A DNA stretch of 64,000 bases from an uncultured Lachnospiraceae bacterium (GTDB lineage: Bacteria > Bacillota > Clostridia > Lachnospirales > Lachnospiraceae): contig CANRMA010000013.1 of assembly GCA_947631625.1 (NCBI GenBank), forward strand, positions 34,185-98,184, in the 5' to 3' direction. The position numbers and the translations under genes are program-made. This document shows, one piece after another, positions 16,166-25,025 of this stretch. Under the pieces are notes generated by a model that worked only from the letters and a program-made list of their open reading frames with translations, was not told where the DNA came from and searched no databases. The first letter of the stretch is position 1, and each line of letters begins with the position of its first letter.

Positions 16166-17734
16166 GTGGCACAAATGTTTGAATGTGAACTTCCAAAGGG
16201 ATTTTTAAAAAAAGTACACAGTAGAGAAAAGAGCCTTTTTCTTTCGATATCCCCTACGACGATAACCGGAAAAGCGATAATATATCAGGAGAGCGCCCAG
16301 ATGGAGTATGTGGGTGATGTTAATTATCAGATAAACGCGGTTACAAGATATGAGAGGACCATGTATAAGAAAATGAATGCCTTTGCTGTAAGTGTGCGCA
16401 GCGGAACTCTTTACGGGATGGAAAAGTTTAAATTGATATTTCCCGTGATGAAAGATATTGATAAGGCCATATCCATGTTGGATGAATATACGATTGCCAG
16501 TAAGGGAGACGTAAGGGGCTATGTTTCCCAGACGCCTGTAAAACCGATCATGGTAACGCCGCTTCCGGAAAGGGTAGCAAAACCGATGGAGGAACCGAAT
16601 CGGGATATTGCCCGGGCACAGAAACAGGTACCGGAGCGCCAACCTGCGGCATCGCATGAAGCGCAGCGTCCCGTAAATGCTCCTGCGCAGCCGCAGCCCG
16701 CGCCGACCGTTAAAGCACAGCCTGCAACGGAGACGTCGCCGTCAAAGTCCGGCAGCGGAAAGAATGCGGAGGAAGAGCTTAAAAAGCTTGAAGCCATTTA
16801 TCAGACCGGAATGATCTCCAAAGAGGAATATAAGAGCAAAAAAGCGGAGTGTGTCAGCGATATATACGGATTAAATGAATTTTACGATAAGCTTAAAGTC
16901 AATCTTCAGTATCAGGAGATCGGTTTCCTTTCCAAAGAAGAGTTTGTTGATTTTAAGAAAGAAACGATCGACTCCTGTTCTGATTTTACCAATGTATCCA
17001 ATGACGTTTATACACGTAATCTGAAGAAGATAGTGCTTCTAAATCTCACTGATATAGTAACGGACGCCGAGTATGACAGTATACGTGATAAGATTATCAA
17101 AGATGTGCAATATGAAGCCGACGATCCGGAAGATGTGGTCGTATCGAAAGTGGAAAGATGGCCCATCTTAAAGGAGTATGAGTTTATCTCAAAGGAGCAG
17201 TGCGACAGTTTTATAAATGAGGTGGCGGAGGATACCAAGATCAAGGCTGCGGACAGCGTTTCCGAGTTGGAGCATAAGCTTAAGCGCCTGACTACGCTTT
17301 CCAATACTTTCATTTTTACGCCGAAAGAGTTTGAGCAGAAAAAGAAAGACTTTATTGCCGACATGTCCGAGATAGATTATGCTTCCGATGCAAAATTCAA
17401 GAGGCAGATCGAGCATCTTATGACTTTATATCGGTGCGGTTGGCTGAAAGAGGCGGAATACCAGGATAAGACGAAGGAAATATTGCAGACTATTGATAAG
17501 GAAAGTGATGCGGTCAGGAAATTACAGATGTACGGACTGCTTGTTGACGTCAAATTTATTACGCCGGACGTTTATGATAAGTACAAACAGAACATGATCG
17601 ATAAGATATTCTCAAATTACAGCGATATCAATGAACTGAAACGGCGGGCGCAGACTTTGATGGAGCTTAACAAGGCCGGCGTTATCAACGAAAACGAATT
17701 TGCGGGATTCAAGAAAAAATTGCTGTCCATGTAA
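16166..17734 (+). CDS. PH-like domain plus eight SHOCT-like repeats, function unknown
   Basis: GTG 16166 is chosen because TTGGGGTG ends 6 bases before it. 522 residues. The first 110 residues look like a beta-rich PH-like domain (SREKSLFLSISPTTITGKAIIYQ... through MDEYTIAS). A Pro/Ala/Gln-rich linker runs to about 200. The rest is a chain of eight helix-turn-helix hairpins of about 40 residues, each with the SHOCT pattern of a hydrophobic helix, a turn such as TGMISKEEY or AGVINENEF, and a Lys-rich helix. SHOCT domains usually occur singly at protein ends. No signal peptide or membrane segment. It may be a scaffold; single gene with its own promoter. Confidence 0.65.
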   Translation: MAQMFECELPKGFLKKVHSREKSLFLSISPTTITGKAIIYQESAQMEYVGDVNYQINAVTRYERTMYKKMNAFAVSVRSGTLYGMEKFKLIFPVMKDIDKAISMLDEYTIASKGDVRGYVSQTPVKPIMVTPLPERVAKPMEEPNRDIARAQKQVPERQPAASHEAQRPVNAPAQPQPAPTVKAQPATETSPSKSGSGKNAEEELKKLEAIYQTGMISKEEYKSKKAECVSDIYGLNEFYDKLKVNLQYQEIGFLSKEEFVDFKKETIDSCSDFTNVSNDVYTRNLKKIVLLNLTDIVTDAEYDSIRDKIIKDVQYEADDPEDVVVSKVERWPILKEYEFISKEQCDSFINEVAEDTKIKAADSVSELEHKLKRLTTLSNTFIFTPKEFEQKKKDFIADMSEIDYASDAKFKRQIEHLMTLYRCGWLKEAEYQDKTKEILQTIDKESDAVRKLQMYGLLVDVKFITPDVYDKYKQNMIDKIFSNYSDINELKRRAQTLMELNKAGVINENEFAGFKKKLLSM

Positions 17735-17788
17735 TTGCGTTGATTTATATACGTGATTATGGCAAATGTTATAATTAAAAATTCCCTC

Positions 17789-17817
17789 TTGTCAAATGTT
17801 ATCCTAAGTGGTAAAAT
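17789..17817 (+). promoter_or_regulatory. Promoter of rpsO-pnp
   Basis: TTGTCA at 17789-17794 and TAAAAT at 17812-17817, 17-base spacer. Leaves a leader of about 80 bases before rpsO, where S15 autoregulation could act, though I recognise no known leader fold. Confidence 0.65.
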
Positions 17818-17907
17818 ACTAGAGTATGAGTTCAGCCGATGCCCAGATTGCGGAGACTCCAACCTTAATCTTAGTATCAGGCGGTTTGAAAAGAGAGGAG
17901 AAAAAAT

Positions 17908-18174
17908 ATGATTTCCAAAGAAAAGAAAGCAGCAATCATCAAAGATTATGCAAGAACGGAAGGCGACACAGGTTCACCGGAGGTTCAGATCGCAATTCTG
18001 ACAGCAAGGATTCAGGAGTTGACAGAGCATTTAAAAGTTAATCCCAAAGACCATCATTCCAGAAGAGGTCTTCTTAAAATGGTAGGTCAGAGACGTGGAT
18101 TGCTTACCTATCTTAAAAATAAAGATATCGAGAGATATCGTGCTCTGATAGAGAAATTAGGACTTAGAAAATAA
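17908..18174 (+). CDS. rpsO: Ribosomal protein S15
   Basis: 88 residues, full length. Binds 16S rRNA in the central domain early in small-subunit assembly. [44 protein letters not shown] is the family signature. GAGAGGAG precedes the ATG. The rpsO-pnp order is conserved in many bacteria. A strong hairpin lies between this gene and pnp and probably sets the ratio of the two products. Confidence 0.98.
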   Translation: MISKEKKAAIIKDYARTEGDTGSPEVQIAILTARIQELTEHLKVNPKDHHSRRGLLKMVGQRRGLLTYLKNKDIERYRALIEKLGLRK

Positions 18175-18236
18175 AAGGCGAAAGGCGGGCGCAGAGCCGG
18201 TTAATACCGGCTTTTCCGTCTTTGCCTTTTATTTTT
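18173..18236 (+). terminator. Nested hairpin between rpsO and pnp
   Basis: AGCCGG and CCGGCT form an inner stem, and AAAAGGCGAAAG pairs with CTTTGCCTTTT around it, followed by ATTTTT. It is likely a partial terminator or processing site, since pnp has no other obvious promoter. Confidence 0.7.
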
Positions 18237-18261
18237 GCAATATCATTAAGGAGAGAAAATT

Positions 18262-20352
18262 ATGTATAAGAGTTACACAATGGAGCTTGCCGGACGTACG
18301 CTTCGCGTAGATATCGGCAGAGTAGGAAAACAGGCAAACGGCTGCGCCTTTATGCAGTACGGTGATACTACGGTATTATCTACGGCAACTGCGTCGGAGA
18401 AACCCAGAGAAGGAATTGACTTTTTCCCCTGCAGTGTTGAGTACGAAGAGAAATTATATGCGGTAGGTAAGATACCCGGTGGTTTTAACAAAAGAGAAGG
18501 TAAAGCGTCTGAGAACGCGATATTGACCAGTAGAGTCATTGACCGTCCTATGAGACCTTTATTTCCGAAGGATTACAGAAATGATGTAACTTTAAATAAT
18601 ATGGTAATGAGCGTGGATCCCGAATGCCGTCCCGAACTTGTTGCGATGCTTGGAACGGCCATTGCAACCTGCATTTCGGATATTCCTTTTGACGGTCCCT
18701 GCGCAATGACACAGATCGGCATGGTTGACGGTGAATTTATCGTAAACCCTTCACAGGAAAAATGGGACAAGGGTGATTTGAGACTGACTGTTGCCTCGAC
18801 TGCGCAGAAGGTCATTATGATCGAGGCAGGCGCCAATGAGATCCCGGAAGAGAAGATGATTGAGGCCATTTATAAGGCTCATGAAATAAACCAGACCATA
18901 ATCGCTTTTATTAATCAGATAGTGGCGGAGGTGGGCAAGCCCAAGCACAGTTATGAAAGCTGTGCGGTTCCCGAAGAACTTTTTGAAGAGATTAAGAAGA
19001 TAGTTCCGCCCGCTGAGATGGAAGAAGCAGTATTTACGGACGAGAAACAGGTTCGTGAAGATAATATAAGAAAGATAACCGAGAAGTTGGAAGAGGCTTT
19101 TGCGGAGAATGAAGATTATCTTGCGGTATTGGGCGAAGCCATTTATCAGTATCAGAAAAAGACGGTCCGCAAGATGATATTAAAAGACCATAAACGTCCT
19201 GACGGTCGTGAATTGACGCAGATCCGTCCGCTTGCGGCGGAAGTGGATATCATTCCCAGAGTGCATGGCTCCGCAATGTTCACCCGCGGACAGACGCAGA
19301 TATGCAACGTATGTACGCTCGCGCCTTTATCCGAGGTTCAGAAGGTGGACGGCTTAGACGAGAACATAACAACCAAACGATATATGCACCATTATAATTT
19401 CCCTTCATATTCGGTAGGAGAGACTAAGGTAAGCCGCGGTCCCGGACGCAGGGAGATAGGTCATGGAGCGCTTGCCGAGAGGGCGCTTTTGCCGGTGCTT
19501 CCTTCGGAAGAGGAGTTCCCTTATGCGATACGTACCGTATCGGAGACTTTTGAGTCCAACGGCTCTACCTCAATGGCGTCTACCTGCGCTTCCTGTATGT
19601 CGCTTATGGCTGCAGGCGTGCCGATCAAGAAAATGGTGGCAGGTATTTCATGCGGTCTTGTAACCGGAGATACGGATGATGATTTCGTACTTCTTACGGA
19701 TATTCAGGGCCTTGAAGATTTCTTCGGCGATATGGACTTTAAAGTTACGGGTACGCATGACGGTATTACGGCTATCCAGATGGATATCAAGATTCACGGC
19801 CTTACCAGACCTATCGTAGAAGGCGCTATCGCAAGATGCCGTGACGCAAGGGAATACATTATGGCTAACTGTATGGTTCCTGCGATCGCAGAGCCCAGAA
19901 AAGAAGTCGGAAAATATGCGCCTAAGATCATATCCATTAATATCGATCCCGAAAAGATCGGCGATGTAGTCGGACAGCGCGGAAAGACTATAAATGAGAT
20001 AATTGCCCGCACCGGAGTTAAGATCGACATTACCGACGACGGTCAGGTGTCTGTATGCGGCACCGAAAAAGATATGATGGACAAGGCTGTCGAGATGATT
20101 AAGATCATCACTACGGATTTTGAGGAAGGCCAGATCTTCAAGGGTACGGTAGTAAGCATAAAAGAATTTGGCGCATTCATAGAATTTGCGCCCGGCAAAG
20201 AAGGCATGGTCCATATTTCCAAGATCGCCAAGGAGAGGATCAACCGAGTTGAAGATGTGCTTACTCTTGGCGACAAAGTTACGGTAGTCTGCCTGGGTAA
20301 AGATAAAATGGGACGCTTAAGCTTCTCAATGAAGGATGTTGCTCAGATGTAA
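18262..20352 (+). CDS. pnp: Polyribonucleotide nucleotidyltransferase
   Basis: 696 residues, normal length. This trimeric 3'-5' phosphorolytic exonuclease degrades mRNA. Two RNase PH-like cores (about 10-145 and 310-540), with FNKREGKASENAILTSRVIDRPMRPLF in the first and GETKVSRGPGRREIGHGALAERAL plus SNGSTSMASTCASCMSLMAAGVPI in the second. They are followed by a KH domain (INIDPEKIGDVVGQRGKTINEIIARTG, about 555) and an S1 domain (GQIFKGTVVSIKEFGAFIEFAPGKEGMVHIS, about 625-695). GGAGAG precedes the ATG. Co-transcribed with rpsO. Confidence 0.98.
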   Translation: MYKSYTMELAGRTLRVDIGRVGKQANGCAFMQYGDTTVLSTATASEKPREGIDFFPCSVEYEEKLYAVGKIPGGFNKREGKASENAILTSRVIDRPMRPLFPKDYRNDVTLNNMVMSVDPECRPELVAMLGTAIATCISDIPFDGPCAMTQIGMVDGEFIVNPSQEKWDKGDLRLTVASTAQKVIMIEAGANEIPEEKMIEAIYKAHEINQTIIAFINQIVAEVGKPKHSYESCAVPEELFEEIKKIVPPAEMEEAVFTDEKQVREDNIRKITEKLEEAFAENEDYLAVLGEAIYQYQKKTVRKMILKDHKRPDGRELTQIRPLAAEVDIIPRVHGSAMFTRGQTQICNVCTLAPLSEVQKVDGLDENITTKRYMHHYNFPSYSVGETKVSRGPGRREIGHGALAERALLPVLPSEEEFPYAIRTVSETFESNGSTSMASTCASCMSLMAAGVPIKKMVAGISCGLVTGDTDDDFVLLTDIQGLEDFFGDMDFKVTGTHDGITAIQMDIKIHGLTRPIVEGAIARCRDAREYIMANCMVPAIAEPRKEVGKYAPKIISINIDPEKIGDVVGQRGKTINEIIARTGVKIDITDDGQVSVCGTEKDMMDKAVEMIKIITTDFEEGQIFKGTVVSIKEFGAFIEFAPGKEGMVHISKIAKERINRVEDVLTLGDKVTVVCLGKDKMGRLSFSMKDVAQM

Positions 20353-20359
20353 TATCACG

Positions 20360-20400
20360 CCCCTTTTCCCTATTGTATTTTTAGCGGAAAAGGGGTATTA
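20360..20400 (+). terminator. Terminator of rpsO-pnp
   Basis: CCCCTTTTCC (20360-20369) pairs with GGAAAAGGGG (20386-20395), 16-base loop, then TATTATTGTATT. Confidence 0.7.
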
Positions 20401-20455
20401 TTGTATTATTCTGTCGTAATAAATATATCGGGTTCAGAAAGGCATAGCTGTAAAA

Positions 20456-20998
20456 GTGGAGAGTAAATATACCAGACAAAGCGCAATAGAGAAATTATTG
20501 GATGGTTATGCAGCATATTATAATATAACAAGATTTCCGAAGGAGGAAAAACCGCTCACAGCCCTCTGTGAGTTTTTTGAACATTCGGAGAAATATGTCC
20601 TCTCCAGAAAGGCGGAGCTTTGGTCTGCCGACTGCGAGGAATTTATTTACGTATTTGATATGGAGGTGCTTACAAAAGAACTTTTTGAGAAGTGTATAGA
20701 CTACGTCAAAGAGGACGGGCTGAAAAAGGCGGATATTAAACAGGGGCATATGTATACATATATAACCCCGATTTTTATCTGTGATACTTATGAGGACATT
20801 GCTGTTAAAGCGTTAAAAAAATATCGTTTTTACAAAAGTTTTCATTTTTCACTGCATGGCTGGGCGCAGATAAATGCGGCTGCGCTTGCGCTTGCAAATG
20901 ATGAGGACTGCATCATTGCAAACAAAAGCGGACGCTATGCGGCGAAAGTTATGAAAAAAATATTATTTTCTACCAAAAAGAAAGGAAGGTTTTTTTAA
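20456..20998 (+). CDS. Conserved hypothetical protein next to cstA
   Basis: 180 residues starting at GTG 20456, with AGAAAGG upstream. Mixed alpha/beta soluble protein with no signal peptide. Features include ALCEFFEHSEKYVLSRKAELWSADCEEFIYVFD (about 37-70) and a C-terminal half with YKSFHFSLHGWAQINAAALAL (about 125). It ends 1 base before the cstA start codon, so the two are co-translated and probably act together. I recall similar uncharacterised proteins (DUF8052-like) in Clostridia but cannot confirm the family. Possible role: regulation or assembly of the transporter. Confidence 0.7.
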   Translation: MESKYTRQSAIEKLLDGYAAYYNITRFPKEEKPLTALCEFFEHSEKYVLSRKAELWSADCEEFIYVFDMEVLTKELFEKCIDYVKEDGLKKADIKQGHMYTYITPIFICDTYEDIAVKALKKYRFYKSFHFSLHGWAQINAAALALANDEDCIIANKSGRYAAKVMKKILFSTKKKGRFF

Positions 20999-20999
20999 C

Positions 21000-22715
21000 A
21001 TGAACACATTAGTGCTTTTACTTATCTGTGTTGCAGTCCTGATCTGCGGGTATATCTTTTACGGAAGATGGCTCTGCAAGCAGTGGGGCGTAGGAGAAGG
21101 CGACATACCCACTCCCGCGCATACTATGGAGGACGGTGTAGATTACGTTCCTGCCAAAGCGCCTGTGCTTATGGGACATCATTTTTCCTCAATAGCGGGC
21201 GCAGGACCTATAACCGGTCCTATCAGTGCGGCTATTTTCGGATGGCTGCCGGTAACGCTCTGGGTATTAGTGGGCGGTATCTTTTTCGGAGGCGTGCATG
21301 ACTTTGGCGCTCTGTTTGCCTCAATTCGCCACAAAGGACAGTCCATAGGCGAAATCATTTCCATTAACATGAGCAGGAGAGCAAAGAGACTTTTTATAAT
21401 ATTTGCTTACCTTACCCTGATCCTTGTCGTAGCGGCGTTCGCTTCGATAGTTGCTTCTACTTTCGGCGCTACATATGTTGACGGAGTCTTGGATAAGACT
21501 GCAAGCGCGGCCAATGCGTCAGTTGCGATGGTTTCTTTACTTTTTATCGCAATTGCGATAATTTTCGGCTTCTGCGTATACCGCAGAAATGCGCCCATGC
21601 TTGTTTCAACAATTTTGGGCATTGTCGCTATAGTTATATGTATGGCTGTCGGTATGAATTTCCACCCGATATATCTTTCCAATTCAGCATGGATGATAAT
21701 AGTAGGGATATATATTGCGATTGCGTCCGTAACGCCTGTGTGGATACTGCTTCAGCCGCGTGACTATTTAAGTTCATTCTTATTATATGCAATGTTAATA
21801 GTGGCTTTCCTCGGAGTAATAGGCTGCCATCCCAATATCGATCCCAATCTGTTCCCGGCATTTACGGGATTTGCTGTTGCAAGCGAAAACGGTACGCAGT
21901 ATCTGTTCCCGATCCTGTTTACAACGGTTGCCTGCGGCGCGATTTCCGGTTTCCATTCACTGGTATCTTCCGGCACGACGTCCAAGCAGCTTGACCATGA
22001 AAAAGAAGCAAAGCCCATTGCATACGGCGGAATGCTTCTTGAGTGCGTACTTGCAGTACTTACTCTGTGCGCGATCGCATATGCGAGACAGATCGGCCAT
22101 ACTGCGGGAGCAACGGATATTTTCGCAGGCGGTATTGCAGGTATGGTAGCCGCTATTCCTGGATTTGCAGGACTTGAAAATGTTTTGTATACGCTTTTGG
22201 TATTGACATATTCGGCATTCTGCCTTACCTCGCTCGATACCGCAACCAGACTTGCGCGTTTTATGTTCCAGGAATTCTGGCTTGAGCCGGGACAGACCGC
22301 CAAAGACATTACCTCAGGTTGGAAAAAGGTCGCAGTTAATCCTTATTTTGCAACGATAATAACCGTTGTACTTGGCATTTTGCTTGGAATGAACGGTTAC
22401 GGCAAGATATGGGGACTGTTCGGAGCTGCCAATCAGCTTCTTGCGGGACTTGGACTTTTGGCTGTTGCCACATGGCTTGGCAATGCAGGCAAAAACAACA
22501 AGATGTTCCTTTTGCCCATGGCGTTTATGATGGTCGTGACCATATGCTCGCTTGCCATCACCGTAAAAAATCAGGTCGGCATAATTTCAGCCGGAAGCGC
22601 AGACTGGGGCGCATATGCGCAGGTAATACTGGCAGTTTTGCTTATCGTGCTTGCGGTAGTGCTTGTTATCGAAGGAATACAGACATTGTTTGGCGGTAAG
22701 AAGAAGACTGCTTAA
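21000..22715 (+). CDS. cstA: CstA-family pyruvate/peptide transporter
   Basis: 571 residues with about 14-16 membrane segments. The N-terminal block GVDYVPAKAPVLMGHHFSSIAGAGPITGPISAAIFGWLPV (about 42-82) and GGVHDFGALFASIRHKGQSIGEII (about 97-120) are hallmarks of carbon starvation protein A. FHSLVSSGTTSKQLDHEKEAKPIAYGGMLLECVLA is seen near 318. Members import pyruvate or small peptides, often when sugars run out. Shorter than the enterobacterial CstA (about 700) but normal for the Firmicutes type. Ribosome site AAAGGAAGG. Confidence 0.95.
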   Translation: MNTLVLLLICVAVLICGYIFYGRWLCKQWGVGEGDIPTPAHTMEDGVDYVPAKAPVLMGHHFSSIAGAGPITGPISAAIFGWLPVTLWVLVGGIFFGGVHDFGALFASIRHKGQSIGEIISINMSRRAKRLFIIFAYLTLILVVAAFASIVASTFGATYVDGVLDKTASAANASVAMVSLLFIAIAIIFGFCVYRRNAPMLVSTILGIVAIVICMAVGMNFHPIYLSNSAWMIIVGIYIAIASVTPVWILLQPRDYLSSFLLYAMLIVAFLGVIGCHPNIDPNLFPAFTGFAVASENGTQYLFPILFTTVACGAISGFHSLVSSGTTSKQLDHEKEAKPIAYGGMLLECVLAVLTLCAIAYARQIGHTAGATDIFAGGIAGMVAAIPGFAGLENVLYTLLVLTYSAFCLTSLDTATRLARFMFQEFWLEPGQTAKDITSGWKKVAVNPYFATIITVVLGILLGMNGYGKIWGLFGAANQLLAGLGLLAVATWLGNAGKNNKMFLLPMAFMMVVTICSLAITVKNQVGIISAGSADWGAYAQVILAVLLIVLAVVLVIEGIQTLFGGKKKTA

Positions 22716-22835
22716 TTGGAGAATGCCTTGTTTCTTTTGAATGAAAACGGTATTAACGTGTAGTTTAAATATCTATGTGTCTTATTTTTATATAGGAAAA
22801 ACAATTGAAAAGAATAGAAACATAGCATCATAAAT

Positions 22836-22869
22836 AAAAAGCCGACGCAGAAAATTACGTCGGCTTTTT
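22836..22869 (+). terminator. Terminator downstream of cstA
   Basis: AAAAAGCCGACG (22836-22847) pairs perfectly with CGTCGGCTTTTT (22858-22869). The symmetric A/T arms could act on both strands. Nothing else is seen in the gap 22716-23019. Confidence 0.85.
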
Positions 22870-23019
22870 ATTAAGATTTAAATACAAAGATTTAAAATAC
22901 AAAAATTTAAAATTAGAAGATTTTAAATGCAAATGTTAAGCATACGGTGAACCTTCCGACAAGAGAACGGAGATCATTGAAAAATAATACCCGATCCGTC
23001 TGACCGTATTTAAGCCATA

Positions 23020-23265
23020 TTAAATACTTTCATGGAAAGTACGGCTTATGACATCTGCCTGCTGTTCAGGCGTAAGTTTGATGAAATTAACCGCATATCC
23101 CGATACACGGATAGTAAGTTGAGGATAATTCTCAGGGTGTTTCTGCGCGTCTAAAAGAGTATCGCGGTTTAATACGTTTACATTGAGGTGATGTCCACCC
23201 TTTGTTGCATATCCGTCCAATAAAGTTACCAGATTGTTTACCTGTGCTGCATTACTCTGTGCCAT
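23020..23265 (-). CDS. grcA: Stand-alone glycyl radical cofactor protein
   Basis: 81 residues ending in [30 protein letters not shown], the C-terminal glycyl radical loop of pyruvate formate-lyase; the radical forms on the Gly of RVSGYAV. Preceding text ([24 protein letters not shown]) matches the same region. GrcA/YfiD proteins are spare parts that restore a pyruvate formate-lyase whose own glycyl loop was cleaved by oxygen. AGGAGGAC precedes the ATG. No full pyruvate formate-lyase is nearby, so this is a free-standing gene. It has its own promoter with palindromes suited to regulation. Confidence 0.93.
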   Translation of the reverse strand: MAQSNAAQVNNLVTLLDGYATKGGHHLNVNVLNRDTLLDAQKHPENYPQLTIRVSGYAVNFIKLTPEQQADVISRTFHESI

Positions 23266-23335
23266 AATATTGTCCTCCTATATTTGTTTTAAAAATTTGT
23301 TTTTAAAAGTAGTAATCATTACTGTTATTGATATT

Positions 23336-23363
23336 ATTATATCATAATTTTAAATTATGTCTA
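23336..23363 (-). promoter_or_regulatory. grcA promoter with a 17-bp palindrome in the spacer
   Basis: On the minus strand TAGACA (23363-23358) and TATAAT (23341-23336) are 16 bases apart. CATAATTTTAAATTATG (23343-23359) is a perfect inverted repeat filling the spacer, where a repressor would block polymerase. The regulator is unknown. Confidence 0.55.
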
Positions 23364-23379
23364 TACATTTTATTAAAAA

Positions 23380-23434
23380 TTTTCCAAAAAATTTATTATT
23401 AAAAAGGTATTTATAAAATAAATTTTTTGGAAAA
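23380..23434. repeat. Perfect 18-bp inverted repeat upstream of grcA
   Basis: TTTTCCAAAAAATTTATT (23380-23397) and its exact complement at 23417-23434 flank 19 bases. It lies just upstream of the -35 element of grcA. Confidence 0.8.
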
Positions 23435-23643
23435 ATCTTTTTATCAATAAAACTGTCATAAAATTAAATTTTTGTTAATATAATAAAATGTTGGGTGTAA
23501 GTCTTAAAATTATGTTAAATAACAGCCGCATTCATTGACATGTAAGCAGAGTGGGAGTATCTTAAGATTAGATGTTAATTAGATATTAAAATTTAGCTTT
23601 TAAATAGTGAAAAACAGTAAGGTATAAATAAGGTTTTTGGTAA

Positions 23644-23832
23644 ACCAAAATGGTAGTACATATAAAATGTAGTTCAGTAAAACCAAGATAGTAATAAATA
23701 TAAAATATAGTTTGATAAAACCAAGATAGTAATAAATATAAAATACAGTTTGATAGACCCAAAATATTAGTAAATATAAATAATAGCTTAAGAGAATCGA
23801 AATATTATACGCATAAAATATACTTTCAGAAA
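23644..23832. repeat. Five tandem 38-bp repeats
   Basis: Units start at 23644, 23682, 23720, 23758 and 23796. The second and third differ at only two or three positions and the outer ones are more diverged. The array ends 35 bases before the alarmone synthetase start and fills much of the gap 23266-23867, which otherwise holds the grcA control region and AT-rich sequence. Confidence 0.9.
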
Positions 23833-23867
23833 GCAATAAATAATTTAATGATAACAGGAATGGAAAA

Positions 23868-24524
23868 ATGGAGTTGGGAACAGAGAAGGAATTGAGACGT
23901 AATGATGAGGAACAGGGAAGTATCACTCAGGAGGAGTATGACAGCCTGATCAAGCCTTATTCAGAGGCGCTTACGATCATACAGATACGGTTGGAGAGTC
24001 TGAATGCCGAGTATCGCAGAAGAAGTCTTGAATATCCGATACATAATATTCAGCATAGGATCAAGAGTAAGCGCAGTATAGCCAAGAAGCTTGAAAAAAA
24101 GAATCTGGAAGTTTCGTCAGATATGGCGAGGGATACGCTTACGGATATTGCGGGAATAAGGGTCATCTGCTATTTTGAGGATGATATTTACAGCGTGGTC
24201 AGCGCAATACGGAAGCAAACTGATGTTCTGATCATAAAAGAAAGAGATTATGTAAAAACTCCTAAAAATAACGGATACAGAAGCTATCACATAGTTTTGG
24301 GAGTTCCAATCTATACGCTTGAAGAAACTCAATATTATCCTGTTGAAGTGCAGATAAGGACAATATCAATGGATTTCTGGGCAAGTATGGAACACAGAAT
24401 ATGTTATAAAAACGGGCATGATCGGGACGTGGAGGAACAGACCAGAGAAACGTTAAAGGCCTACGCCGATGAGCTTATGAGTATAGAGTCGGGAATGTTT
24501 AAGCATAGTGAAAAGGGGCTGTAG
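23868..24524 (+). CDS. Small alarmone synthetase (RelA/SpoT domain)
   Basis: 218 residues. Makes (p)ppGpp from ATP and GDP/GTP without a hydrolase domain. Synthetase motifs: SKRSIAKKLEKKN (about 64-76), DIAGIRVICYFEDDIYSVVSAI (about 94), YVKTPKNNGYRSYHIVLGVPI (about 125) and YPVEVQIRTISMDFWASMEHRICYK (about 154). This is the layout of the YjbM/YwaC-type enzymes, which act as tetramers. AGGAATGG lies before the ATG. It converges on pyrI; GGGCTGT (24516) and ACAGCCC (24549) may form a shared weak terminator. Confidence 0.92.
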   Translation: MELGTEKELRRNDEEQGSITQEEYDSLIKPYSEALTIIQIRLESLNAEYRRRSLEYPIHNIQHRIKSKRSIAKKLEKKNLEVSSDMARDTLTDIAGIRVICYFEDDIYSVVSAIRKQTDVLIIKERDYVKTPKNNGYRSYHIVLGVPIYTLEETQYYPVEVQIRTISMDFWASMEHRICYKNGHDRDVEEQTRETLKAYADELMSIESGMFKHSEKGL

Positions 24525-24567
24525 CAATAAGAAACAAGCCTTAAAGCGACAGCCCGAATACAAAAGA

Positions 24568-25005
24568 TCACTCAAAATCCCTGCGGTTGTATTTTTCTTC
24601 ACAATATTTACAGCGGTAAACTTCATTTTTTTCATCGGCAAGGACAAATATGTGGGGAAGTTCCTGTTCTATTGAGGTAATGCACCTTGGGTTTTTGCAT
24701 TTTATGATATTTTTGATCTCTTTGGGAAGAACCAGATCTTTTTTATCTACAAGCTCACCGTCTTTTATCACATTGACGGTAATGTTATGGTCTATGAAAG
24801 CCAGTACGTCGAGATTAAGCGTATCTATATCGCATTCCACTTTGAGTATATCCTTTTTTCCCATCTTATTACTTCTGGCGTTTTTGATGATCGCGACCAT
24901 GCAGTCGAGTTTATCCAACTGCAAATGATGATAAATGGACAGGCTTTTGCCCGCTTCTATATGGTCAAGAACAAAACCTTCTTCGATTTTTCCTACGTTT
25001 AACAT
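24568..25005 (-). CDS. pyrI: Aspartate carbamoyltransferase regulatory subunit
   Basis: 145 residues. The N-terminal allosteric domain includes VLDHIEAGKSLSIYHHLQL (about 12-30). The C-terminal zinc domain has CKNPRCI and YRCKYCEEKY, giving the four zinc-binding cysteines. Nucleotide binding here tunes the catalytic PyrB trimers. The gene follows pyrB by 20 bases on the minus strand. Confidence 0.97.
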   Translation of the reverse strand: MLNVGKIEEGFVLDHIEAGKSLSIYHHLQLDKLDCMVAIIKNARSNKMGKKDILKVECDIDTLNLDVLAFIDHNITVNVIKDGELVDKKDLVLPKEIKNIIKCKNPRCITSIEQELPHIFVLADEKNEVYRCKYCEEKYNRRDFE

Positions 25006-25025
25006 AATGAACCTCCATTCTGCTG

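Noticed and set aside
23600..23926. Minus-strand open frame of 108 codons rich in Tyr, Phe, Ile, Leu
   Set aside because: It is only the translation of the 38-bp tandem array, without a ribosome site.
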